DNA from: Paulinella micropora
Taxonomy: Eukaryota > Cercozoa > Imbricatea > Euglyphida
Direction: 5' to 3'
Length of the DNA stretch: 64,000 nt
Assembly: GCA_009731375.1 (NCBI GenBank)
Contig: BJOX01000311.1
Span: forward strand, 501,395 to 565,394
Each line of letters opens with the position of its first letter. Within the stretch, counting starts at the first letter, position 1. The notes below the pieces were generated by a model. It saw nothing but the letters and a program-made list of their open reading frames with translations, made no database searches and was not told the origin of the DNA. Below, one piece after another: positions 27,824 through 36,443 of this stretch. Position numbers and translations under genes: made by a program.

Positions 27824-29230
27824 TTATTCAATGCCTTTCTTTTTTACTTTCAATCGGCTACTCCGTCTTATTGGTTGGCTCACCCCGTTTTCGTCTATCA
27901 GTTTATAGCCCGCTTTCTTTTTCTCCGTCGCGGTTGCTTCAGTTTGCTTTGCTTCGGGTTGCTTTGCTTCGTGTTGCTTTGTTTCCTCCGTCGTGGTTTC
28001 CTTTTTACTCATTACAAATTGATTTACAATAACAGCCCCAATTCCGCTTATTTTTCTAAGTGTCGTATTCGTAATTGCACCACCGTAGTCATTCCAAATT
28101 TTATTTAATAACTCAAACTTGTCCTCACGGCTTGCTTTTTTCCCCAAGGGTTTATATTTGCCGTCGTCGTCCTCGTTTTCGTTTTCATTTTCGGCCCCTT
28201 TGACATTCAGACATAAGTCAATTTTTCGCCTCAATTCTTCCAACTCTGTTTTTATTCCCTCCGCTTTGATTTCCTCGGGATCGGCAACATTCACCCAACT
28301 ATAACTAAATGAAGTAAGCATATCGCCGTGTCCCAACACATTGGAAACCCAAGTATTAAAATTTGTTGTTTTCGGATTAGCAAAATTCGTGTATGACAAA
28401 CTCGCGTATAATTTTCGCAACATTGAAGACCTTTGTTTATAGTCCGCCAACCAAGGAAACACTTTAATTATTCGTTTGTTTAGTTCATTGTTTTTGTCTT
28501 TCGCTAGTTGTCCGTCGTCGTTGATTATTATTGCTTTCTTTTTCTTGAAGTGATTTCTTATTGAATTTACTTGTTCAATAACAAAAGAAGGAGTAAATAA
28601 AACAACTGGCCTCTCGGTCCAATTCTTTTTTTGCCCCTCTCTCTTTTTTGCTAAATTATCCACTCTCAACCAACTCGGTTTGTCGGGTATTAATTCATAA
28701 GTGTTTTTATCAAATATCTCAACGGGTCGCGCCCCTATTGCTAACATTAAAGCCAATAGTTTCATATAAGGGTCATTGCTCAAAATCATTTCATTCATTT
28801 TCGCCATTACCTCCCTTACATCTATCTGTATTTTTTGTTCGTTTTTTGCTTTGACATCTTTTTTATACCCCTCAACAATTTCTATTCGCTCATCTTCATT
28901 GATATTGAAATATTTGTCCAATTTACTCATTTCATAAACTTTCTTGCTTTGATTTGGTTTTATTGCTTTTGTTCTCACTTCGCTTAATCTCTGTCTCCTT
29001 GAAGTTGTATTCGGATAAATAATAGCATACTTTGAATAAATGATTGGCATCGCTTTTAATAATTCGTCCTCTGTTGTCGTTTTACTAAACAATAACAAAA
29101 TAGCATTATGAAAGGCCTTTGACGGCTTCGCATCACTTGTAAAAAAGTTTGATACGACATCATATATTTTTTCTTCTGTGTCTGCTATGTTCAATTGTTT
29201 GATAAATTTTCTGTCGTTTTCGTTCCACAT
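27824..29230 (-). CDS. Protelomerase (telomere resolvase)-like tyrosine recombinase, complete copy
   Basis: The protein has 468 residues. Catalytic residues in order: Arg168 ('IGARPVEI'), Lys195 or 196 ('NLAKKREG'), Arg272 ('MLRKLYAS'), His301 ('VLGHGD') and Tyr310 ('SFSYSWV'). The His-to-Tyr distance of 9, and the Lys and Arg contexts, match hairpin-forming protelomerases of N15-type phages better than ordinary integrases. A C-terminal segment at about 384-406 ('AITNTTLRKISGIGAV') also resembles the region after the catalytic domain in those enzymes. The tail is Glu/Lys/Thr-rich and ends basic. Such enzymes cut a palindromic telomere junction and reseal each side as a covalently closed hairpin. 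The gene lies next to the palindrome. A conventional integrase is the main alternative. Confidence 0.8.
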   Translation of the reverse strand: MWNENDRKFIKQLNIADTEEKIYDVVSNFFTSDAKPSKAFHNAILLLFSKTTTEDELLKAMPIIYSKYAIIYPNTTSRRQRLSEVRTKAIKPNQSKKVYEMSKLDKYFNINEDERIEIVEGYKKDVKAKNEQKIQIDVREVMAKMNEMILSNDPYMKLLALMLAIGARPVEIFDKNTYELIPDKPSWLRVDNLAKKREGQKKNWTERPVVLFTPSFVIEQVNSIRNHFKKKKAIIINDDGQLAKDKNNELNKRIIKVFPWLADYKQRSSMLRKLYASLSYTNFANPKTTNFNTWVSNVLGHGDMLTSFSYSWVNVADPEEIKAEGIKTELEELRRKIDLCLNVKGAENENENEDDDGKYKPLGKKASREDKFELLNKIWNDYGGAITNTTLRKISGIGAVIVNQFVMSKKETTTEETKQHEAKQPEAKQTEATATEKKKAGYKLIDENGVSQPIRRSSRLKVKKKGIE

Positions 29231-29235
29231 TCTGC

Positions 29236-29385
29236 CCCGTTGTTGTTTTGCTTTATGGTTCCCGCGTTCGTGTCCCGTGTTGTTGTTGCTTTATGGTCCC
29301 CCGCGTTCGTGTCCTCGCGTTGTTTTGCTTTATGGTCCCCGCGTTCGTGTCCTCGCGTTGTTTTGCTTTATGGTCCCCCGTGTAT
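29236..29385. repeat. Short tandem repeats upstream of the protelomerase gene
   Basis: About four copies of a unit near 38 bp, built on 'ttgttttgctttatggtccc' plus 'gcgttcgtgtcctcgcg', lie directly before the protelomerase start. They are GC-richer than the element. They could be regulatory or resolvase-binding; 'tattagacaggtctat' at 29387 echoes the outer palindrome edge. Confidence 0.7.
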
Positions 29386-29471
29386 ATTAGACAGGTCTAT
29401 ATTTTTTCTCAATATGAAAAAAATATTTAATTATTGACTTTTTCTTTTTATTTCTTATGTTCTTTTTATGA

Positions 29472-29877
29472 TCATTTATGTCTAATAGACAGGTCTATCT
29501 CGTATATCATAAAATAAGCCTTAGAAACAAATAAAACACACACAGGAAGACAGAAAACATACCTATGTTTCACAAAAACATACCTTCGTTTTGACAAAAA
29601 TACGACAAACTAAGCACACTAAGAGAGATTTGGTCAAAATGACGACAATTTCATATTAAACGAAGTTTAATATATATTTTTATGAAATAAAAATATGAAA
29701 TTGTCGTCATTTTGACCAAATCTCTCTTAGTGTGCTTAGTTTGTCGTATTTTTGTCAAAACGAAGGTATGTTTTTGTGAAACATAGGTATGTTTTCTGTC
29801 TTCCTGTGTGTGTTTTATGTGTTTCTAAGGCTTATTTTATGATATACGAGATGGACCTGTCTATTAGACATAAATGA
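29472..29877. repeat. Right telomere-like palindrome (406 bp)
   Basis: Arms 29472-29657 and 29692-29877 are reverse complements (186 bases each, two visible mismatches near the outer end). The 34-base centre and adjoining arm bases hold two abutting hairpins, each with a GAA loop: 'atattaaac-gaa-gtttaatat' and 'atatttttat-gaa-ataaaaatat'. Folded on one strand this gives a long stem with a two-armed head, as in T-shaped viral hairpin telomeres. The outer edges carry 'tgtctaatagaca'. Confidence 0.95.
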
Positions 29878-30792
29878 TGATATATATATATATAAAATAA
29901 ATACATATATATATATAATAAATATATACTGTAACGAGAAGGAAAAGAAAGAACCTATATTAAAGGGCACGCATATAATCCAAAAGAAAGTAAGGATAAT
30001 CACCGGGTCGAATTAATAAGATACCGTCAAGGAAACAAGATCTAGACTTAGTCTCCCTACCTTACTAAACCGATAAGAGCATCCAATAAACTAAACCGGT
30101 GGTAAGGGGACAGGACCAACAACATACGCACCAACACACTAGACACGCAAGACTCTGCGGAAAAACTGCTGCATACCATAAAGAATAAAAATGAGGGACA
30201 GCCAAAAAAAAATAAATCCAGGGACCGATAAACAGACTCGCAAAAAAAAAAAAAAAAAAAAATTCAAGCTAGTACCAGAGGATATTTCGATCGAGAGGAT
30301 ATCAGGAGACCCAGGCGGATCAAGACGGAACTCAAGATCAAGGAGAGACCAGTGGACCCAGGCGGATCCAGACGGAGCTAAAGACCGATATACATAATAC
30401 TCTTTTCAAACCTTTACATAAAACCCCCGACTGCTATGACAACATCATACAGAAGGTCGTCTACATGTGTGCGGCCAGTCGTGCTCTTCCAAGTGTGATT
30501 CCCTAGTGCGATGGGTCGGTCTTCGGATTCGCCCCCCTCGCAGTGGTGTTATGCGCAGGTTTGGAGCCCACACGCGGTGACGAGTGAGGACTAACAACCC
30601 TTACCGGCAGTCGAATACTCCAACAAACCAGTGGAAATTTTCAGAGTTGAAACTTAACTATTATTTGAGGTTGTCAAACAGTGACTATCATTTCAGTTTT
30701 TCAACCTGAATAAGGGCCATTATCGTAATATGCAATAGTTATTAATTGTAGATGTGTTGATTACTTATGACTTGCATTATCGACATAGAACT

Positions 30793-30801
30793 AAGGGGGA
30801 G
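30793..30801 (+). other. Polypurine tract of the younger Copia
   Basis: 'aagggggag' directly before the 3' LTR, the expected plus-strand priming site. Confidence 0.75.
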
Positions 30802-31116
30802 CGTTGGTGTGATAACTACGTTTTACTTTTAGTGATTACTTTGTGACTGGTGAGTAATTTATCAGTATAGTTCTAGTCATTGTAACGGACGTAACGGTCC
30901 ATATTGGCATTCAGGATTGTACACTCATCATTGTGTAATAATTACAGTCGTGCGGACTTTATTTCAGTTTCATTATTACCTTTGAGTTTGTCAGTTCTGC
31001 TATCTACGTGCGGATTAAAAGTGTCGATTGGTATCGTGGCTTCTAACGGAGTCACTCAGCAAACCGGCGTCTAAGATATTAGGTCAGTGAGTGACAGGGT
31101 ATTTACCTAATCAACG
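30802..31116 (+). repeat. 3' LTR of the younger Copia element
   Basis: This 315-bp LTR has the same CGTTG...CAACG ends as the 5' LTR at 723-1041. It is preceded by the polypurine tract and followed by the CGATG duplication. Confidence 0.85.
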
Positions 31117-31194
31117 CGATGAATACCATAAGGCTAGGATCACTTTGAGAGGAGACCTCCTGAAAGCGGGGTTGCAGTATGTAACTTGACTGGC
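31117..31194 (+). pseudogene. Older Copia remnant, right half (RT)
   Basis: 'DEYHKARITLRGDLLKAG' continues, in frame across CGATG, the RT interrupted at 722. It matches 'SRLALRGDMLEPG' of the younger element. A stop follows soon after. Bases 31117-31121 are the right copy of the target-site duplication. Confidence 0.75.
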
Positions 31195-31337
31195 AGGATC
31201 GTAAGCAACGGCTCTAACGACACACTGCAGTTACTCTGATACGGCCGGTCCTGAATTATTAATTAAGATTATAGTTCCAACAAATATGAACTAACGTATA
31301 TACCGGTTGTATTAATCTCATCACTTAGTTGACTTCC

Positions 31338-31660
31338 CAATCATCGGATCGGCTTCAGCGCATCGGATTCAGCTTCAGCGCGTCTGGATCGGCTTCAGCG
31401 CATCGGATTCTGCTTCAGCGTATCGGATTCGGCTTCAGCGCATCCGATTCTGCTTCAGCTCGTCGGAATCGGCTTCAGCGCGTCGGAATCGGCTTCAGTG
31501 AGTCGGAATCTGCTTCAGCGCGTCGGGATCGGCTTCAGCGCGTCGGGATCTACTTCAGCGCGTCGGGATCGGCTTCAGCGCATCGGATTCTGCTTCAGTG
31601 AGTCGGAATCGGCTTCAGCGCATCGGGATCGGCTTCAACGCGTTGGGATCGAATACGAGG
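31338..31660 (+). repeat. 20-bp minisatellite, copy 1
   Basis: About 16 units of a 20-bp motif such as 'gcttcagcgcatcggattct'. All reading frames through it are repetitive and not taken as genes. It is repeated at 50528-50850. Confidence 0.9.
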
Positions 31661-32408
31661 CGACACAGCCTGGCGAGTGCCGGATCTACGGAATCAGTGG
31701 TGTTTCGGATCTAGGGGAAAGAGACTCGCACTGGATAGTATAGACCGACACTAGGTCGGGTGGACGATGAATGACTAGGTGCCGGATAGGGGGGAAATCG
31801 GAAAAGAGGCAAGCATCTTGTTCAAGTCGTGTGGGGTAACGATTTCGAGCGGGATGGCGGATACCTGATTTTTCGGGCGTTGGGTGACGGTAATTGAAGT
31901 ATAATCGAATGGCCCAACTCGAAATTTTGCTTAAGTCATTAATACTAGTACGGCGACGACCGTCACTCAGGTTCGTATTTGCATTCTATCCCGAGGTCGG
32001 TCGGCGGGTGCGTAACTTCGACTCCTCGCGCGCACACATGTGAGCGCGCTCGGGGGGGGAGAAGGGATTATGCCGGCCCACCCGGTATATAATGGCAATA
32101 CTTACCGTTCCGGTCTGTCGGTTATCCTTGGTCTAGAGATTACGGAGTCCCTACTTTAGCTATTCCTCAGTCTTCATATCGTTAGTACAGTTATCTGTTA
32201 TTAAATATCCTACTATCGCAACAAGCGTAAGTGTCGATAATACAGGTACTTAGCATGAGAAACAGAGGCTGTAACAAGAAAGAGCAAATAAGCAGTGTTG
32301 TTAACTTAGCTTGAGCGACAGAATCTCACGTTGAGAGAAGCCACGGAGCTCCAGCACCTTCCGAACCTGCCAAAAGTGCACACGTGATAAGCAACAGACT
32401 CATTCCTA
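31661..32408. other. No gene seen; LTR-like features possible
   Basis: Unique sequence within the duplicated block. A TATA-like 'ggtatataatgg' lies near 32083 and a GC-rich cgcgcgcacac patch near 32025. It may be another retrotransposon's LTR, but I see no terminal repeats. Confidence 0.3.
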
Positions 32409-32789
32409 TTGGACAGCAATAGCATTTTTTTTTACCACGATTTCTCCCCGGGAAAGGTGACAAGGGGAACAAGGTCAAACTCACGGATGCGGATGCGAAC
32501 AGACAAGCTTGAAATGCACATGGACTTCCAGCTAGATTTTAGACAAGCGACACAGACTGCAAAGCCAGCTGCAGCCATCTGCTCAGTACCTCGTTGTCGT
32601 ACAAGCGCCACGAGTCCGAACCACCTACACGGGTATGAGGCTCATGTGAGTGCAGCGAGTCTGTACAAGGCCTGCATTACCACTAGCCAAAGGCTTGTAT
32701 CGCGGAAGGAATACGTAGAGTCAGTGTATGTGAGAGAAAAGACAAAGAGAGAGTGGAAGATGAAAGAGGGAGAGGAAGAGAGGGAGAAA

Positions 32790-32792
<3 letters not shown>
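32409..32792 (+). CDS. Hypothetical ORF in the duplicated block
   Basis: Open from 'MDSNSIFFYHDFSPGK' for about 105 residues before entering the purine repeat; present in both block copies (51599 onwards). It contains 'AAICSVPRCRTSATSP' and no recognised domain. It may be coincidental. Confidence 0.3.
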
Positions 32793-32832
<40 letters not shown>

Positions 32833-32923
32833 AGAGAGAGAAGAGGGAGGAAGAGAGAGAGGGAGGGAGGGAGAGAGGGAGCGAGAGTGAGAGAGAGGAA
32901 GGGAGGGAGGGAGGGAGAGAGGG

Positions 32924-32954
<31 letters not shown>

Positions 32955-32957
32955 GAC
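32793..32957 (+). repeat. (GA)n / GGGA purine tract, copy 1
   Basis: Low-complexity purine run, paralleled at 51923-52041. Copy 1 and copy 2 share 'gagaagacaa' after it and then diverge, which marks the right end of the duplicated block. Confidence 0.9.
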
Positions 32958-32959
32958 AA

Positions 32960-34393
32960 ATATTAAAGTATTAAAATCTACACGGGACCCTGCGGATAAT
33001 GTCCATTTACACCCATCACCCAAGAACACAGCCCCGGATGCAGAATATATCACCACACAATAGCCACCTGCTAACCTCAACAGTACCAAGGACCCGGTGG
33101 GCCTGCCCAGCCACAAGGCACAATCCGGACCCCCCTCCCCACAAGGGTAGGCCCGGAAGTGAGCCGTAAGGAAGTGGGACAGAACCAGGGGGGCTCCTAA
33201 ATGACAACCGAACTCAAAAGGACCAAAAGGTCTATCCAACGGTTACCACAGTACTTGGCCCAGATCTCCTCAATAACAGAGGTCGGTCTGGATGCGAGCT
33301 ACGAGGGACTGGGCAAACCCTAGCACCACCCCTACACACATGAAACTACAATACCAAAAGGGAGGAAGAGGAGGAGAAAAGGAGGAGAAAAAAAAGGGGG
33401 GGGGTATACAAATATGAATATATATATATACCAAGTCTGGAGGTCTTCACTCAGGTAAACCCATATCCCAATCCCAAACCCCCGACAGACCACCAGACGT
33501 ACCAACACCCACAACCGGCGCCGCAAACATAACAGGCACCAAGACGAGAAACCCCCCACACCCAAACACCAGCCCGGTCAGAGGCACAGGGGCTAACATC
33601 AAGAACTTGGGCAGGATACTAACACCCTTATCCAGCACACCACTCTTCCTTGGGATATCGGAAGCGACCAGATTGGTTCTACTCAGAGGAGCGGCGAGAA
33701 GGGCCTCAATCGGCAGCCTCCCATATGGGTAGGCTCGTCCGAAGTAGGCCCTACTCGGCTGCATCTCGGGCAGAAACAGCGTGGCCCCATCCGACGACGT
33801 AGCACCATATTGAGGAGAAGACCACCATGGTTCTGTAAGGAGGAGCGGTACGGTAGGGCTAACCCTAAGCGCACCTGCATCTCGTACAAAAACAAATTGG
33901 CTCGACTCGCAATGATGGCTGCATACAAATCGGGTTTTTCCAAACCAGACAAGGAAGGAATAGGGAGAAAAGAAGAGGAGGGACAAAAGAGAGCCCTACA
34001 TGAACACCCCATCAACGTCCCATCACACATGCAGGCGACCAGCCCCGAAGCAACCCGCCACCTGGTGACCAAGCTACAGAAGCATACCTACGGACGTGCA
34101 GAACTCCACCTCTTCGAACCAACCCAACAGACACCCACCCATCTCCTCCCCGTGGTAAAGACCACCGGTCAAACCACACGCCACACTCCTGTGGTTCACG
34201 CTCGGTAGCACAGTTACTAGGCAGGTCCAAGTCCTCTTCCAAAGCGGAACACAATTCCGAAGTGGAGTCGACAGTGGCCCTGATAACCTAGCAATACCGA
34301 TAGTGGATAGGCCCTAGCTTTCTCCAGACAAGGAGTACTACTCCAGCCTGAGGGGAAGCAGAGGACCCGTCCAAATCGGCCAGTTGCCGGCAA
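32960..34393 (+). other. 5' region of the non-LTR element with a basic ORF
   Basis: Mostly unrecognised. Frame 33810-34208 (132 residues, 'MRRRPPWFCKEERYGRAN') is basic and helical in part, with a Thr/Pro/His-rich tail. A TA run occurs at 33420. No endonuclease of the APE type is seen here. Confidence 0.4.
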
Positions 34394-36200
34394 ATGAACC
34401 AACAGGAAGCGCAAGAGACAGGAGATACACCCTCCGCACCTATCATGACCCCACCCACATCCACGCCCCGACTACTTAATGGCTACTGGAAAACGCTGCC
34501 TAACTGGGGCCAGACGTGCTTCGCTAACAGCGTTATCCACTACATTACACTACTAGTTATTTGGATGCAACGATCATTCCCCACAGGTTCCTGGCACGAA
34601 CAACCGATAACACAGCTGATCCAAAGGATGGCCGTAGCCCCTGACCTCACAACCCACACTGATACGAACACGATCCTACGACTAGCCCAGGTCCTAGCAA
34701 TCATATGCGAGGAGAAACCGGGGATGATGACTGGCGCGATATACAAACAATGCAAACCGCACGTACCGCAGATGCGTACCCCTACAAAGAGTACCCCATC
34801 TTCCCAACCAGGGTGTGCACACGAGTTCCTCACACACATCCTATTGCAACTGACCGAGGGCATTCCAACGTCACAACCGTCAACGGATACAAAGGGGCTC
34901 CCCGTGCCGGGTACTACGGAACGTCTTAGCGAAAGCGACACAAGAGAACGCCTGCACCCCAGTATCCAAATGCGCACGATGACGGATATCAACTGCCACA
35001 GGTGCCACTATCACTCCATCCGGCACACCCCATCCAGTTTCCCGACTCTACGCTGCATACTGCCGGCGTCCCTCAGTCCAACGAACGTGCAGCTAGCACC
35101 AGTGCGGATTGAGACGTGCATCCGGAACGAACTTGCAATTCACAAAATCCCGGATACCGAGACGTACAAATGGGAAAAACACGACACGCCATATCCCAAT
35201 CCTCCCGGGAATGGCTCGATTGCATCCAGACTTTCTTAACATAGAGGTCAACCGCATAGCCTATGACGGGGAAAGAAGGGTAACATCCACCGCTGGCCAA
35301 TCGATAAATAACAACCTCCTCCTGGTAGACTTGAACCACCTAGATCTCTCTGCTTACTTCTCACCTATTTACACGATCAACCGAGAGGCCATCTACACGC
35401 CGATCTCCTTCCTACTACACAAAGGGCCCACGGTCAACGACGGCCACTGGATGGCAGTAATAAGGGACCCCCATCATGGTTGGAGACTCCACGACGACAG
35501 TCGATGCCTCATCTTGGACCATTGGCGGGACCAAGACCTCACAGCAGTATTTAAGAGAGTCAACCTGCCTGAAGATCCTCCTAACTCAGCACTCCAGACA
35601 GTACCTACGGAACTCTTACACCTCAATATTTACGAAACCATCACGGCAGTGCTATACCAACGGGTTGACCTGGGGGCGGAGACCCCTACAGGGCACTCCA
35701 CACAACCCCTCCCGTCACACTCTCCATTCTTCCTCCCAACCATACCGCGTCACTCCCACATCCCAGAGGCGCCCCAGGCATATCCACAGTGGATGCGAGG
35801 TCCACCTATTACCCTGCGTGCACCTGACGTTCCTGACGTCGTCATGACTCTCCAAGCATCAAGGAAGCGAAAGCCCACCGAGACAGGGAGCCCTGACAGA
35901 TCCACACCTGCGTTCTGGGAAAAACTATGCAGGGGAATCCTCAGAGATATGGAAAAAACACCCATAGGTCAGGCAACGGTGAAATTTATGACGCGATCCC
36001 ACCTACTGGCACAGGCACCGGACAGCAACGGCATTCTAGGATATGACTTCGGTGGGAAGTCACTCCGCCCGGTGCCAGTCCCCTCCCTAACCCAGGAAGT
36101 GTGGGACCTACTACGCTATAAAACATGGGTCCCGATAACAGGAGCCCTGATCACAGTTTGTAATAACAACCCACAGGAAGAGACGGTACTCGGCTTCCAC
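34394..36200 (+). pseudogene. USP-like cysteine protease domain 1, frameshifted
   Basis: Frame 34394-35239 holds the Cys box 'LPNWGQTCFANSVIHYI' (Cys42), a second box 'QPGCAHEFLTHILLQL' and a zinc pair 'CHRC'. After a frame change near 35200, frame 35109 continues with 'NRIAYDG' and the His box 'NDGHWMAVIRDPHHGW' plus 'LHDDS' (His113, Asp129/130). The order matches ubiquitin-specific proteases. Some non-LTR elements carry Ulp1-type proteases; a USP-type one would be a different choice. It could process element proteins or remove ubiquitin from host factors. Confidence 0.65.
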
Positions 36201-36443
36201 CGAGACGACGAACGATTCATGTCCCACGACGAGGTGATCAACCTCAGCTTCGGACCAACCGCGGAGCTCCGGATTATGCCGTATGGCCAGCAAGCGCGCG
36301 CCAAACTAGATGGACAAGCCCTTATCCTCAACAATGGCACTTTCCACACCTTCAACAGGTTTCAACTCCACAAAGTGAGCATGCCTCCTAACCGTCCAAA
36401 TGACCCGACCCGCCGAATAAGCATCTCATTTAGAGTCTTCACC
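35898..36443 (+). CDS. AlkB-like 2-oxoglutarate/Fe(II) dioxygenase domain
   Basis: Within frame 35109-37373, residues about 265-445 show 'GFHRDDERF' (His364-x-Asp366), 'VINLSFGPTAELRIM', 'FNRFQLHKVSM' (distal His421) and 'RRISISFRVF' (Arg for 2-oxoglutarate). This is the full iron and cosubstrate set of AlkB proteins, which remove methyl groups from nucleic acids. In the element it might repair its own RNA or cDNA. The domain itself has no break. The frame start at 35109 is not a real start; the domain belongs to a polyprotein. Confidence 0.75.

Larger units (their letters stand above)
22687..28846. repeat. Right inverted arm of the 20 kb element
   Basis: This is the mirror of 10580-16739. 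Beyond 28846 the partner sequence is in the left gap; the arm presumably continues to the palindrome, giving an inverted end of about 7.2 kb. Confidence 0.95.
9731..29877. mobile_element. Integrated linear replicon with hairpin-type ends and protelomerase
   Basis: This AT-rich unit of about 20.1 kb (including a 494-base gap) is bounded by large palindromes at 9731-10085+ and 29472-29877. Inverted arms (10580-16739 and 22687-28846) pair base for base, with coordinates summing to 39426, and differ at only a few visible positions. The single-copy centre is 16740-22686. The genes are protelomerase-like recombinase, primase-helicase, small zinc and coiled-coil proteins, nucleases and a zinc-finger array. 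No capsid, packaging or polymerase B gene was seen. It sits in a (TA)n tract whose unoccupied version is found at 49052-49115. Composition differs sharply from its surroundings. Inference: an integrated linear plasmid or virus-like replicon, possibly a satellite of a large DNA virus. Confidence 0.85.
29878..32959 (+). repeat. Duplicated block, copy 1 (right part)
   Basis: This matches 49086-52043 at a constant offset of 19189-19190, with sparse single-base differences. Together with 8795-9730 it makes up the block found uninterrupted by the 20 kb element at 48767-52043. It contains the Copia 3' end, LTR, an RT remnant, a minisatellite and a purine tract. The first 0.8 kb holds no gene I can support, apart from a poly-A run at 30241-30262. 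Confidence 0.9.

Noticed and set aside
27824-29230. Crypton, Ngaro or virophage-type integrase
   Set aside because: Kept as the main alternative, but the Lys and Arg contexts, the C-terminal block and the adjacent palindromes fit a protelomerase better.
9731-29877. Polinton or polinton-like virus
   Set aside because: Size and inverted ends fit, but no capsid, packaging ATPase, protease, polymerase B or DDE integrase was found.
31329-31743. Repetitive ORFs 'SASAHRILLQ...'
   Set aside because: They arise from the 20-bp minisatellite, which leaves several frames open by chance.
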